The position numbers and the translations under genes are program-made. A stretch of DNA of 64,000 bases from Pseudonocardia abyssalis (GTDB lineage Bacteria > Actinomycetota > Actinomycetes > Mycobacteriales > Pseudonocardiaceae), in contig NZ_JADQDK010000001.1 of the NCBI RefSeq assembly GCF_019263705.2, positions 2,418,001 through 2,482,000 of the forward strand, read 5' to 3'. Below, in pieces: positions 16,844-25,781 of this stretch (positions within the stretch are counted from its first letter, which is position 1; each line of letters begins with the position of its first letter). A model generated the notes under the pieces. The model did no database searches. It was given only the letters and a program-made list of their open reading frames with translations, and had not been told where the DNA came from.

Positions 16844-17551
16844 TCACTGTGTGGCTGCGACGGGCCAGCAAGTGCCGACCGGGAAGCCGGTGACCAGACC
16901 GAGGACCGTCCCGACCTGCATGAGCAGCCAGACGCCGGCGTCGGCGGAGGGGGGCATGAACTCCTTGGAATCATGAACTCCTTGGAATCATGAACTCCTT
17001 GGAATGCAGAAGCAGCATCCACCCGATGATCCCGATGTCGAAGACGACGGTCAGCACCGCCACGCCGATCGCGGTGGCGGCGGGGCCCCACCGGCCCGGG
17101 CGGTACCGGCGCTGCGTTCGTAAGCGTAGAGCAGCCCGATTGACAGCACGATGATCATCACCACATCACGATGCCCGCGATCGTGAGCCCGGACGCGAGG
17201 ACCAACGGCACCGCGACCACGTGGGCGACGGCGGAGGCGGTACTTCCGGCAACGTGGCCACCGCGTCCGGCCGGACCCGGTCCCCGCTGCCGGCGCGGCC
17301 GGAGCGGGCGTAGGCGGCGAGGGCGAACGGCCCGAGGTATTGGGCTGAACCGACCCACACGAGCTCGGTTGACGTGCGGCGGGGTGGCGGCGGCAGCGCC
17401 CATAGATGTCGAAGGCGATCGCCGCGACTGAGGCCGCGGCGAGGATCAGGAACACCCAGGCAGCGGCGTGGGCCACCCTGGCACTGCCGAGCCCGTCGTC
17501 ATGTCCATGATTAATGCAGTCCTTCCGCTGGGGCGGGCACCGACTCGTCAC
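16844..17551 (-). pseudogene. Decayed DUF4396-type membrane protein gene
   Basis: Pieces of one protein appear in order in different minus-strand frames: an N-terminal His-rich segment and first TM (AAAWVFLILAAASVAAIAF), then VWVGSAQYLGPFALAAYAR, a TM around VPLVLASGLTIAGIVMW, a TM TAIGVAVLTVVFDIGIIGWM, and finally WLLMQVGTVLGLVTGFPVG before a TGA at 16844. The order and motifs fit DUF4396, a family often found beside copper genes. Several frameshifts separate the pieces, one of them caused by a 17-bp triplication. Not expressible as one protein. The exact start is unclear; 17551 is the upstream limit of the first piece. Confidence 0.6.
16956..17006 (+). repeat. 17-bp unit repeated three times in tandem
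   Basis: The unit ATGAACTCCTTGGAATC occurs at 16956-16972, 16973-16989 and 16990-17006 (last base differs). It lies inside the DUF4396 remnant and inserts 34 bases, which is not a multiple of three, so it breaks the frame between GWMLLLHSKEF and the final MQVGTVLG segment. Confidence 0.95.
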
Positions 17552-17703
17552 CCACCGCTCCTGCGGAACGGACGGGGGGATCGGTGCGATCAGGGGTGTG
17601 AGGCGGGCGGGTCGGCCGACCTCGTCGGCACCCGCGCCGGAAGAGGCTCAGGACGCGGTCCTGAGCGACCTCTCAGACCCTGATCACCGACAGTGCGGGC
17701 GCG

Positions 17704-18087
17704 TCAGCACCGTCCCGGGGGCGCACCCCACCCCTCGACCACGTACCCGATCGTTCCGGGCGCCGGGCTGTGCCGCCGGCCCCACCCGTCGACGACGAGC
17801 GCCAGGACGACCCCGAGCGCCATGAGCACCAGCGCGCCCCACCGCCGCGAGGCATCCGTGCACGGCGCCCGAGCCGCCCATCCCAGCATCGCGCCGGGCA
17901 GCACAGCCGCCGCCCCAACCACTGAATCCGCTGCCGCGTTCGCCGTCGGCATGACCATCGTCGACATGGACTGGCCGGGTGACGCCGTCGCCGAGATCAG
18001 CGCGAGACTCTGCGACACCAGAACGCACCGTGGAACTGCGGCACCGACGAGAAGCGGCCACCGCGCGCACCCGACCACTGCATTCAT
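17704..18087 (-). CDS. Small hydrophobic membrane protein, hypothetical
   Basis: A 127-aa frame from an ATG at 18087 with two or three hydrophobic stretches (PLLVGAAVPRCVLVSQSLAL, AADSVVGAAAVLPGAMLGWA, WGALVLMALGVVLALVVDGW). It lies upstream of, and divergent from, the csoR operator. No family is recognised and no strong SD is seen. It could be a genuine metal-linked membrane protein or decayed sequence like its left neighbour. Confidence 0.35.
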   Translation of the reverse strand: MNAVVGCARWPLLVGAAVPRCVLVSQSLALISATASPGQSMSTMVMPTANAAADSVVGAAAVLPGAMLGWAARAPCTDASRRWGALVLMALGVVLALVVDGWGRRHSPAPGTIGYVVEGWGAPPGRC

Positions 18088-18152
18088 GACATCGGGCGCC
18101 TGGTGAGCATAGGCGTCCCGCTCGGTTCTGACGGCCCCCGCCTTGCTTACAC

Positions 18153-18167
18153 TACCCCCCTAGGGTA
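18153..18167 (+). promoter_or_regulatory. CsoR-type operator upstream of csoR
   Basis: The near-palindrome TACCCCCCTAGGGTA lies 28 bases before the csoR start. It has the TACCC...GGGTA halves typical of actinobacterial CsoR operators, so the csoR-copZ-copA operon is probably derepressed by Cu(I). Confidence 0.8.
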
Positions 18168-18194
18168 TCTTCGCTGAAGAAGACAGGAGGACTC

Positions 18195-18476
18195 ATGAAC
18201 GGTTACGCACAGGACAAGGATGCCTACCTCAAGCGGATGCGCCGCATCGAGGGGCAGGTCCGCGGCATCGCGAAGATGATCGAGGACGACAAGTACTGCA
18301 TCGACGTGCTCACCCAGGTCTCCGCCGTCACCAAGGCCCTGGAGGCCGTGGCGCTGGGCCTGCTCGACGAGCACCTCAAGCACTGCGTCACCCAGGCCGT
18401 GACCGAGGGGGGCGCCATCGCCGACCAGAAGGTCGCCGAGGCCAGCGCCGCCATCGCGCGACTGGTCAAGTCCTGA
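18195..18476 (+). CDS. csoR: CsoR-family copper-sensing transcriptional repressor
   Basis: A 93-aa DUF156 protein of normal length. It shows RRIEGQVRGI, then DDKYCIDVLTQ with the first ligand Cys, and DEHLKHCV with the His and second Cys: the Cys-His-Cys triad that binds Cu(I) in CsoR. The start at 18195 has a strong aggagg SD 6-7 bases upstream. First gene of an operon with copZ, a secreted protein and copA, and it carries its own operator, so autoregulation by copper is expected. Confidence 0.93.
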   Translation: MNGYAQDKDAYLKRMRRIEGQVRGIAKMIEDDKYCIDVLTQVSAVTKALEAVALGLLDEHLKHCVTQAVTEGGAIADQKVAEASAAIARLVKS

Positions 18477-18498
18477 ATTCCGCGAGAAGAGGAACGTG

Positions 18499-18705
18499 AT
18501 GAGCGAGACCACCTACACGGTGACCGGGATGACCTGCGAGCACTGCGTCGCCTCGGTCACCGAGGAGATCAGCGAGATCGACGGCGTCACCGCGGTCGCG
18601 GTGGACCTGCCCACCGGCGGCGTCACCGTCTCCAGCACCGCCCCGATCGACCAGGCCGACGTGCGCAACGCCGTCGAGGAAGCCGGCTACCGCCTCGCGG
18701 CGTAG
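18499..18705 (+). CDS. copZ: CopZ-like copper chaperone (HMA domain)
   Basis: A 68-aa single HMA domain starting MSETTYTVTGMTCEHCVAS, with the metal-binding motif GMTCEHC. Such proteins carry Cu(I) in the cytoplasm and hand it to CopA or CsoR. A GTG at 18496 is directly in front of the ATG used here. It follows csoR by 22 bases and precedes the secreted protein, consistent with one transcript. Confidence 0.93.
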   Translation: MSETTYTVTGMTCEHCVASVTEEISEIDGVTAVAVDLPTGGVTVSSTAPIDQADVRNAVEEAGYRLAA

Positions 18706-18727
18706 CCAGGAGGAACGGATCGAGGAC

Positions 18728-19675
18728 ATGAACACTGCAGCGAAGCTCTCCGCCTACGGTGCGGCGCTCGCTCTGCTCATCACAGCAGGGTGGGCGACCG
18801 GAACCGCTGTCGGTCCCCTCACAGCCGCGACCGCCGCACCCGGTGGCCACGGTGCGATGCCCGTCAGCGAGGACGCCGGGCACGGGGACGTACACAGCGG
18901 CACCGTCGCGGAGACCGCCACCGACCAGCCCGCCGGGCTGGCGTCGAGCAGGGGCGGCTACACCCTCACGCCCACCGACCCGACGCCCACCGACGGGGCC
19001 TTCTCCTTCACCGTCACCGGACCCGACGGCGCCCCCGTCACGGCCTACGACGTCGAGCACGACAAGCGCATGCACCTCATCGTCGTTCGCCGCGACACCA
19101 CCGGGTTCCAGCACGTGCATCCCGAGATGGCCCCCGACGGCACCTGGACCGTGCCGCTCACCCTCCCGGCCGGCGGCTCCTACCGGGCTTTCGCCGACTT
19201 CGCGCCCAGCGGCGGGGAGCCGACCACGCTCGGGGTCGACATCGCTGCGCCGGGCCCGTTCGAGCCGGTCGAGCATGCGCCGAGCCGGACCGCGCAGGTC
19301 GACGGCTACACCGTCGAGCTCACCGGGGACCTGGTCCCCGGGCAGGCGTCGCCGGTGGCGTTGACCGTGAGCCTGGACGGCGTGCCGGTGACCGATCTGT
19401 AGCCCTACCTCGCCGCGTACGGCCATCTCGTGGCGCTGCGCGAGGGGGACCTCGCCTACCTGCACGTCCACCCGGACGGCGCACCGGGCGACGGGGTCAC
19501 CCCGGCCGGGCCGCAGATCGAGTTCGTGGCCGAGGTCCCGACCGCCGGAAGCTACCGGCTGTTCCTGGACTTCCGGCACGGCGACGTGGTCCGCACGGCG
19601 GAGTTCACCGTGCCGACCGGGGCCGCGACCGACCCAGCAGCCCCGGTGCACGCCACCGACGGCCACGGCCACTGA
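18728..19675 (+). pseudogene. Secreted copper-associated protein interrupted by one in-frame TAG
   Basis: One frame of 316 codons with a signal peptide (AALALLITAGWATG region), a His/Met-bearing linker, and Ig-like segments ending in a copper-style tail (HATDGHGH). It is broken only by a TAG at 19400-19402. The flanking sequence reads [23 protein letters not shown], where relatives would be expected to have DLQPYL, so a CAG to TAG change is likely. Downstream of the TAG the frame stays intact to 19675 and keeps metal-friendly motifs (YLHVHPDG). Possible fates are a truncated 224-aa secreted product, suppression of the amber codon, or a recent pseudogene. Lies between copZ and copA, so probably a periplasmic copper-binding or handling protein. 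Confidence 0.8.
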
Positions 19676-19691
19676 GCGCGGAGGAGGAGAC

Positions 19692-21950
19692 ATGAGCACC
19701 CCGACCACCATCACCACCGACGTCGAGATCGCGATCACCGGCATGACCTGCGCCTCGTGCGCCAACCGGATCGAGCGCAAGCTCAACAAGCTCGACGGCG
19801 TGACCGCCACGGTCAACTACGCCACCGAGAAGGCCAAGGTCACCTTCGCCGACGGCGTCGACCGCCAGGACCTGCTCACCGCGGTCGAGCAGGCCGGTTA
19901 CGTCGCCCGGCTGCCCGAGGCGCCCGGCACCACCGAGAACGCCGGCGAGGACGACGCCGAGGACGCTCCGGTGCGCGCCCTGCGCACCCGGCTCGTCATC
20001 AGCGCCGTCCTCGCCGTCCCGGTCATTGCCATGGCGATGATCCCCGCGCTGCAGTTCACCTACTGGCAGTGGCTCTCGCTCACCCTGGCCGCCCCGGTCG
20101 TGGTGTGGGGCGCGCTGCCGTTCCACCGCGCCGCGTGGACGAACCTGCGGCACGGCGCAGCCACCATGGACACGCTGATTTCGCTGGGCACCCTCGCCGC
20201 GCTGGCCTGGTCGCTCTACGCGCTGTTCCTCGGCACAGCGGGCGTGCCCGGCATGACCCACCCGTTCGAACTTACGGTCGCGCCCTCGGACGGCGCGGCG
20301 AACATTTACCTCGAGGTCGCCGCCGGCGTCACGACGTTCATCCTGGCCGGGCGGTACTTCGAGGCCCGCTCCAAGCGCCGGGCCGGAGCCGCCCTGCGCG
20401 CCCTGCTGGAGATGGGCGCGAAGGACGTCACTGTCCTGCGTGACGGTGAGGAAGTTCGGATGCCGACCGCACAGCTCGCTGTCGGCGACCGGTTCGTCGT
20501 CCGACCCGGGGAGAAGCTCGCCACCGACGGCATCGTCACCGACGGCAGCTCCGCCGTCGACGCCTCGATGCTCACCGGCGAGTCCGTGCCGGTCGAGGTG
20601 CGACCCGGGGACACCGTGGTCGGCGCCACCGTGAACGCCGGTGGGCGGCTCGTCGTCCGGGCCACCCGCGTCGGATCCGACACCCAGCTCGCCCAAATGG
20701 CACGGCTCGTCGAGGACGCCCAGAACGGCAAGGCCGAGGTCCAGCGCCTGGCCGACCGGATCTCCGGTGTCTTCGTGCCGATCGTCATCGCCCTCGCCGC
20801 GACCACATTGGGGTTCTGGCTCGGCACCGGCGGGGGTGCGGCCGCGGCGTTCACCGCCGCCGTCGCCGTGCTGATCATCGCCTGCCCCTGCGCGCTGGGG
20901 CTTGCCACACCGACCGCGCTGCTCGTCGGCACCGGCCGCGGCGCCCAGCTCGGCATCCTGATCAAGGGCCCGGAGGTGCTGGAGTCCACCCGCCGCGTCG
21001 ACACCGTCGTGCTGGACAAGACCGGCACCGTCACCACCGGCCGGATGAGCCTGGTCGGCGTGCACACTTCCGAGGACGAGACCGAGGTCCTGCGGCTGGC
21101 CGGGGCGCTGGAGAGCGCCTCGGAGCACCCCGTCGCCGCGGCGGTGGCGACCGGGGCGCGTGAGCGCGTCGGCGCGCTGCCCGATGTCGAGGACTTCATC
21201 AACATCGAGGGCCTGGGCGTGCAGGGGGTGGTCGACGGGCACGCCGTGCTCGTCGGACGCCCGGCGCTGCTCGACCAATGGAGCCAGCCGCTGACCCTGG
21301 AGCTGGCCGCGGCCATGGAGGCGGCTGAGCAGCGCGGGCACACCGCGATCGCCGTCGCGTGGGACGGGCAGGCGCGGGCCGTGCTCGCCGTCGCCGACAC
21401 CGTCAAACCCACCTCCGCGCAGGCGATCAGCCAGCTCCGGGCACTCGGGCTCACCCCGGTGCTGCTCACCGGCGACAACGCGACGGTCGCCCGCACCGTC
21501 GCCGACGAGGTCGGGATCGACGACGTGATCGCCGAGGTACTGCCCGCCGACAAGCTCGACGTCGTCAAGCGGCTCCAGGACCAGGGCAAGGTCGTCGCCA
21601 TGGTCGGCGACGGTGTCAACGACGCCGCCGCCCTCGCCCAGGCCGACCTCGGCCTGGCCATGGGCACCGGCACCGACGTCGCGATCGAGGCGAGTGACAT
21701 CACGCTGGTCCGCGGCGACCTGCGCGCCGTCGGGGACGCCATCCGGCTCTCCCGTCGCACGCTCGCCACGATCAAGGGCAACCTGTTCTGGGCGTTCGCC
21801 TACAACGTGGCCGCGCTCCCGCTGGCCGCCATGGGGCTGCTCAACCCGATGATCGCCGGCGCCGCCATGGCGTTCAGCTCGGTGTTCGTGGTCGCCAACA
21901 GCCTCCGGCTGCGCGGCTTCACCTCCCGAGCCGGTGAGATCCGCGTCTGA
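19692..21950 (+). CDS. copA: Copper-exporting P1B-type ATPase
   Basis: A 752-aa P-type ATPase. One N-terminal HMA domain has GMTCASC. The transport site is CPC in [11 protein letters not shown], diagnostic of Cu(I) pumps (P1B-1). The A-domain has TGES, the P-domain DKTGT, the N-domain SEHP, and the hinge [11 protein letters not shown]. It exports cytoplasmic Cu(I) using ATP. The SD ggaggagac precedes the ATG at 19692. Last gene of the csoR operon, followed by a perfect hairpin. Confidence 0.95.
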   Translation: MSTPTTITTDVEIAITGMTCASCANRIERKLNKLDGVTATVNYATEKAKVTFADGVDRQDLLTAVEQAGYVARLPEAPGTTENAGEDDAEDAPVRALRTRLVISAVLAVPVIAMAMIPALQFTYWQWLSLTLAAPVVVWGALPFHRAAWTNLRHGAATMDTLISLGTLAALAWSLYALFLGTAGVPGMTHPFELTVAPSDGAANIYLEVAAGVTTFILAGRYFEARSKRRAGAALRALLEMGAKDVTVLRDGEEVRMPTAQLAVGDRFVVRPGEKLATDGIVTDGSSAVDASMLTGESVPVEVRPGDTVVGATVNAGGRLVVRATRVGSDTQLAQMARLVEDAQNGKAEVQRLADRISGVFVPIVIALAATTLGFWLGTGGGAAAAFTAAVAVLIIACPCALGLATPTALLVGTGRGAQLGILIKGPEVLESTRRVDTVVLDKTGTVTTGRMSLVGVHTSEDETEVLRLAGALESASEHPVAAAVATGARERVGALPDVEDFINIEGLGVQGVVDGHAVLVGRPALLDQWSQPLTLELAAAMEAAEQRGHTAIAVAWDGQARAVLAVADTVKPTSAQAISQLRALGLTPVLLTGDNATVARTVADEVGIDDVIAEVLPADKLDVVKRLQDQGKVVAMVGDGVNDAAALAQADLGLAMGTGTDVAIEASDITLVRGDLRAVGDAIRLSRRTLATIKGNLFWAFAYNVAALPLAAMGLLNPMIAGAAMAFSSVFVVANSLRLRGFTSRAGEIRV

Positions 21951-21962
21951 CCAGGCTCAACG

Positions 21963-22000
21963 GAAGATGTGCCCGGCTCCCCGGAGCCGGGCACATCTTC
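21963..22000 (+). terminator. Perfect inverted-repeat terminator after copA
   Basis: An 18-bp perfect stem (21963-21980 with 21983-22000) and a 2-base loop, 12 bases after the copA stop. No long T run follows, as is common in actinobacteria. It may serve both strands, because the PBP gene converges from the right. Confidence 0.85.
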
Positions 22001-22185
22001 CTGCCCCGGTCCGGCGACGGGTGACCCGGCGACGTCCACTTGACGACGAACGCAGGCGCGTCGCTCATTCCGTAAGACTCGAACGTGGCATCGCCACGTG
22101 GCCGGACGGCGCCCTGCTGCACCGTCCAGCGCCGCGATCGTCAGCTTCTCACCTCTCGATACGGTGCCTTTCTGGTGCCGGACCG

Positions 22186-24678
22186 TCAGCCTCCATCCGC
22201 ATCGTCGCCGCCGTCGTCGGCGGGCGGCGAGTCGTCCTCTCCCTCAGCCGGGGGTTCGTCCCCCGGCGGGGCGGGCGGTGGCGGGACCTCGCCGGTGCTC
22301 ACCGTCAGCACGATCGTCTCGCCGGGAAGCGCCGTGCCGCGCGGGCTCTGCCCGATGACGGTGCCGGGCGAGGACGCGTTGTCCTGCTCGCGGATGGTCA
22401 CGATCCAGCCCGCCGACTCCAGCGTGGCGCGGGCGTCGTTCTCCCCGTCACCCACCACGTCGGGAACGCGGGACTCCGCGCCGCCCTCCAGGTACCGGTC
22501 CTGCACCGCGGGCAGCGGCGTCACCGGCTGGCCCTCCAACAGCGGAGCCACCGTCCCGAACCACGTCTCGGCCGGGGTCTTGCCGCCGAAGATGTTGCCG
22601 CGCGTACAAGCGAACGGCGAACCGGCCCCATCACAGAGCGCGTCGGGGCGGTTGTCGTTGTCATAGGTGATCACAGCACCCGACAGCTCCGGAACCACGC
22701 CGAGGAACGCCGCGGACTTGTTGGCCTGGGTCGTGCCGGTCTTGCCCGCCATCGGGCGGTCCCAGCCGACCTGGCGCGCCGCGGCACCCGCGGTGCCGCC
22801 CGGCAGGTCGTCCTTGCTCATCGCCGTCATCATCGCGTTGGCCAGGCCCGGGTCGACGACCTGCTCGCACGGCGCCTCGGTGACCGGCACCGGGTTGCCG
22901 ACGGAGTCGGTGATCGACGCGATCGGCGTCGGCGGGCACCACATCCCGCCGCTGGCCAGCGTCGCGCCGACGTTCGACAGTTCCAGCACGCTCGTCGGGC
23001 TCACCCCGAGGGTGAACGACGCCTGCCGCTGCGCCTTGGTGACCTCGGCGATCGAGCGGTCGGTCGGCTGGCCGGTGTTCGGGTCGACGAAGCGCTCCGT
23101 GGCCAGCGACCGCATGCCCAGGCGCACCGCCATGTCGACGACGTCGGGCACGCCGGTGAACTCCATCAGCTTGACGAACGCGGTGTTCGGCGACTGCGCG
23201 AGCGCGTCGGACAGGGAGAGCCGCTCGGAGTAGTTGCCGGAGTTCTGGACGGGCAGCGGGCGCCCGCCGCCGTCGACGTAGATCGGGGAGGCGTACCCGC
23301 TCGGCGGCACCGAGAGCTGGTAGTTGATGCCGAGCCCCTTCTCCAGCGCCGTGGCGGCGGTGAAGGTCTTGTAGACCGAGCCCGCGCCGAGCGGGACCGG
23401 GATGTAGGGCAGCCCGTAGCTGGTCTCCAGCGCGTCCCCGTCGAGGCCGTACACACGGCTGGAGCCCATCGCGAGCACCTCGTGCCGGTCGGTGCCGGGC
23501 CGGACGGTGGCCATCACGTTGGCGACGTCCGGCTGGTCCGGCGGCACCTCGGCGGTGAGCGAGGCCTGCATGGCGTCGAGCACGCCGCGGTCGAGGGTGG
23601 TCTGGATCGTGTAGCCGCCGCGGCGCAGCTGCTCGGTGGAGAAGCCGGCCTCGGCGAGGTACTCCTGCACGTACTGGCAGAAGAAACCGGCCGGGCCCGC
23701 GCCGATGCAGCCGTTGGCCTGGGTGTTGAGCGGCTGCGCGATCCCCAGCCCCTCTGCCAGCGCGGCGTCGGCCTGCGTCCGGTCGATCATCTGCTGCTCC
23801 AGCATCTGCTGGATCACCAGGTTGCGCCGGTCGGCCGCTGCCTGCGGGTTCTGCACCGGGTCCGTCGCCGTGGTGCTGCGGACCATGCCCGCGAGCAGCG
23901 CGGCCTGCGGCACCGTCAGGTCGGCGGGGGTGACGCCGAAGTACGTGCGCGCGGCGGAGGAGATGCCGGCGGCGCCGTTGCCGAACGGGACGATGTTGAG
24001 GTAGCGGGTGAGGATCTCGTCCTTGCTCAGCGACTGCTCGAGCTGCAGCGCGATCTGCGCTTCCTTGAGCTTGCGGGCCGGCGTCTGCTCGGTGGCCTTG
24101 AGCCGCTCGGTCTCGGTCTGCGCGTCGACGTAGAGCAGGTAGTTCTTGACGTACTGCTGCGTGAGCGTCGAGGCGCCCTGCTCGATGCTGCCGGACACCG
24201 AGTTGGTGACGACGGCGCGCACCGTGCCCTGCCAGTCGACGCCCTGGTGCTGGTAGAAGCGACGGTCCTCGACGGCGACGATCGCGGCCTTCATGGCCGG
24301 GGAGATCTCGTCGGAGGTGACCGAGCGCCGGTTCTGGTCCGGGACGAACAGCTGCGCGATCGTGTTGCCGGCGTTGTCGGTGACGATGGTCGTCTGGGGC
24401 AGCGGCTGGTCGAGGACGTCGGTGGACACGCTGCCGACGCTGTCGCTGGCGTCGTTCGCCACCAGCCCGAGCCCGATCGCAGCAGGGAACGCGATGCCGG
24501 CTGCGACGATTCCGCCGAGCAAACTGAGACCGAGCAGTACCCCGGTGAGTCGCACGAGGCGCCGTGGACCGTGCGACCAGATATCCCCCGAGTCCGGCCG
24601 TTCGGTCCGACCCCGTACGACCGGCGACGACGACACGCGCCGGACAAGGGTCCTGCGGACCTGCGTCAGGCGGTTCAC
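22186..24678 (-). CDS. Class A penicillin-binding protein with PASTA domain
   Basis: An 830-aa bifunctional peptidoglycan synthase. After one TM (about residues 45-75) comes a GT51 transglycosylase with EDRRFYQHQGVDW and GASTLTQQYVKN, then a transpeptidase with SVYK (nucleophile Ser near residue 434), SPN and KTGT. Near the C-terminus is a PASTA-like segment (VPDVVGDGENDARATLESAG), then a Pro/Asp-rich tail. All catalytic motifs are present. The ATG at 24678 overlaps the stop of a small membrane-protein gene (ATGA). Its place between a copper cassette and the envelope block suggests an accessory PBP for wall synthesis under stress, not necessarily the housekeeping copy. Confidence 0.93.
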   Translation of the reverse strand: MNRLTQVRRTLVRRVSSSPVVRGRTERPDSGDIWSHGPRRLVRLTGVLLGLSLLGGIVAAGIAFPAAIGLGLVANDASDSVGSVSTDVLDQPLPQTTIVTDNAGNTIAQLFVPDQNRRSVTSDEISPAMKAAIVAVEDRRFYQHQGVDWQGTVRAVVTNSVSGSIEQGASTLTQQYVKNYLLYVDAQTETERLKATEQTPARKLKEAQIALQLEQSLSKDEILTRYLNIVPFGNGAAGISSAARTYFGVTPADLTVPQAALLAGMVRSTTATDPVQNPQAAADRRNLVIQQMLEQQMIDRTQADAALAEGLGIAQPLNTQANGCIGAGPAGFFCQYVQEYLAEAGFSTEQLRRGGYTIQTTLDRGVLDAMQASLTAEVPPDQPDVANVMATVRPGTDRHEVLAMGSSRVYGLDGDALETSYGLPYIPVPLGAGSVYKTFTAATALEKGLGINYQLSVPPSGYASPIYVDGGGRPLPVQNSGNYSERLSLSDALAQSPNTAFVKLMEFTGVPDVVDMAVRLGMRSLATERFVDPNTGQPTDRSIAEVTKAQRQASFTLGVSPTSVLELSNVGATLASGGMWCPPTPIASITDSVGNPVPVTEAPCEQVVDPGLANAMMTAMSKDDLPGGTAGAAARQVGWDRPMAGKTGTTQANKSAAFLGVVPELSGAVITYDNDNRPDALCDGAGSPFACTRGNIFGGKTPAETWFGTVAPLLEGQPVTPLPAVQDRYLEGGAESRVPDVVGDGENDARATLESAGWIVTIREQDNASSPGTVIGQSPRGTALPGETIVLTVSTGEVPPPPAPPGDEPPAEGEDDSPPADDGGDDADGG

Positions 24679-24911
24679 TTCGAACCCGTTGCTGGATCAC
24701 GGTCGGAGTCAGTGGCGGGAACCGTCGACTCGTGAGGGATGGGTTCGTCCTGCTCAGCTCCAGCCGATCGCGCACGTCGATCAGGATCCGTGAGATGCGC
24801 AGCCGCGATCAGGAGCACGAGTATCAAGATCACACCGAACACCGCGACAGCCACCCACCCCCCACTGCCGTCGGTACCTACCGGATGTGCCGCGAGTATT
24901 TGCGTATACAT
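24675..24911 (-). CDS. Small single-TM protein coupled to the PBP gene
   Basis: A 78-aa protein with one clear TM (GWVAVAVFGVILILVLLIAA) and a charged, probably cytoplasmic tail. Its TGA overlaps the PBP start as ATGA, so the two genes are translationally coupled. The upstream 24912-25000 region is AT-rich for this genome and probably holds the promoter. No family is recognised; a PBP partner or regulator is a reasonable guess from the coupling. Confidence 0.65.
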   Translation of the reverse strand: MYTQILAAHPVGTDGSGGWVAVAVFGVILILVLLIAAAHLTDPDRRARSAGAEQDEPIPHESTVPATDSDRDPATGSK

Positions 24912-25057
24912 GTACAGCTCGCTCCATGCTCAATAAGGATCTAATAGATAATGAATGCAACGGGAGTAGTCGCCTGCACAGACGCACATCACCAGGCAAG
25001 GGAGACCTCAGCGACGTGACGGACCACCACTGATCACCAAGATGTCAGCGTCGAGAA

Positions 25058-25657
25058 TCAGGCAACGAAGCGAGGCGGCGGACCCCGCAGAGCCACCATT
25101 CCTGGTCGGTATCGGCTGGTCAGTCGACTTGCGGCCGGAGCGCGGCGCGTCACCGCCGACGACACTCTGGTACGCGCGAATGATGACGTGATTCGCGCGA
25201 CTCTGATGACGCCGACCACTGCAGCCACTATCTGGTCGCTGAACGAGACAACGCCGACGATCACTGTCGCGATGACGATCTGCGTGACCATCACTGCGAG
25301 GTCGGCGTGACCGATCTGCTGACCGACTCCGTGCTCGACCTGCGCGTGCGGCCCGAACTCGGCCGCAATGTGGAGCGCGGGTTGCGACGCAGCGCACGCA
25401 CCGAGAGCGCGCATTAAACCGTAGGAGCTGCCCATCAGGTGCAGCCTCGTCGCGGCCACCAGTGCGGTGACGGCAACGAGCGTCAGCACATGCAGGGGCG
25501 CCTCGTCCGTCAGCAGGTCGGCAGCCAAGGCCAGCGAGCAGGACAAGCCCACAGCAACACGGCGCGAGCGAGAGCCGAGCGCCGGATCGATGACCGCTCG
25601 GCTCACCTTCACGACATTACGGCCCTTCTCCGGCTCCGGGCAGCGCAGCCCGGTCAT
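25058..25657 (-). CDS. Four-TM membrane protein, paralogue 1 of 3 in this window
   Basis: About 199 aa with four hydrophobic segments. It contains APLHVLTLVAVTALVAATRL, a QPALH motif, a GHADLAVMVTQ segment and a basic C-terminal tail. The order and motifs match two other genes here (31446-31976 and 55564-56130). Starts are uncertain: ATG 25657 is used, while a GTG at 25612 has a better SD (gaaggg). It is divergent from lnt with a CTAC-N8-GTAG dyad between them, so it probably belongs to the BlaI-type regulon. I know of no function for this family. Confidence 0.65.
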   Translation of the reverse strand: MTGLRCPEPEKGRNVVKVSRAVIDPALGSRSRRVAVGLSCSLALAADLLTDEAPLHVLTLVAVTALVAATRLHLMGSSYGLMRALGACAASQPALHIAAEFGPHAQVEHGVGQQIGHADLAVMVTQIVIATVIVGVVSFSDQIVAAVVGVIRVARITSSFARTRVSSAVTRRAPAASRLTSRYRPGMVALRGPPPRFVA

Positions 25658-25719
25658 GCACCTGGACAGGTACGGCGTCCCATCTGAGCTGTCTCTCGCT
25701 CGATGCCGGGCGTCAACTT

Positions 25720-25735
25720 CTACAGGGCCTAGTAG
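25720..25735 (+). promoter_or_regulatory. CTAC-N8-GTAG operator between 4-TM gene and lnt
   Basis: CTACAGGGCCTAGTAG, a 16-bp dyad with a GGCC centre. Same spacing as the sites at 28767 and 41228. Probable target of the BlaI/CopY-type repressor at 36381. Confidence 0.55.
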
Positions 25736-25781
25736 ATACTGGGCGGGCAGGACCTGACATCCGGGGGGACTCATCCGCACG

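Noticed and set aside
21934..24735. 933-codon plus-strand frame opposite the PBP gene
   Set aside because: The minus frame carries all transglycosylase and transpeptidase motifs; the plus frame has none.
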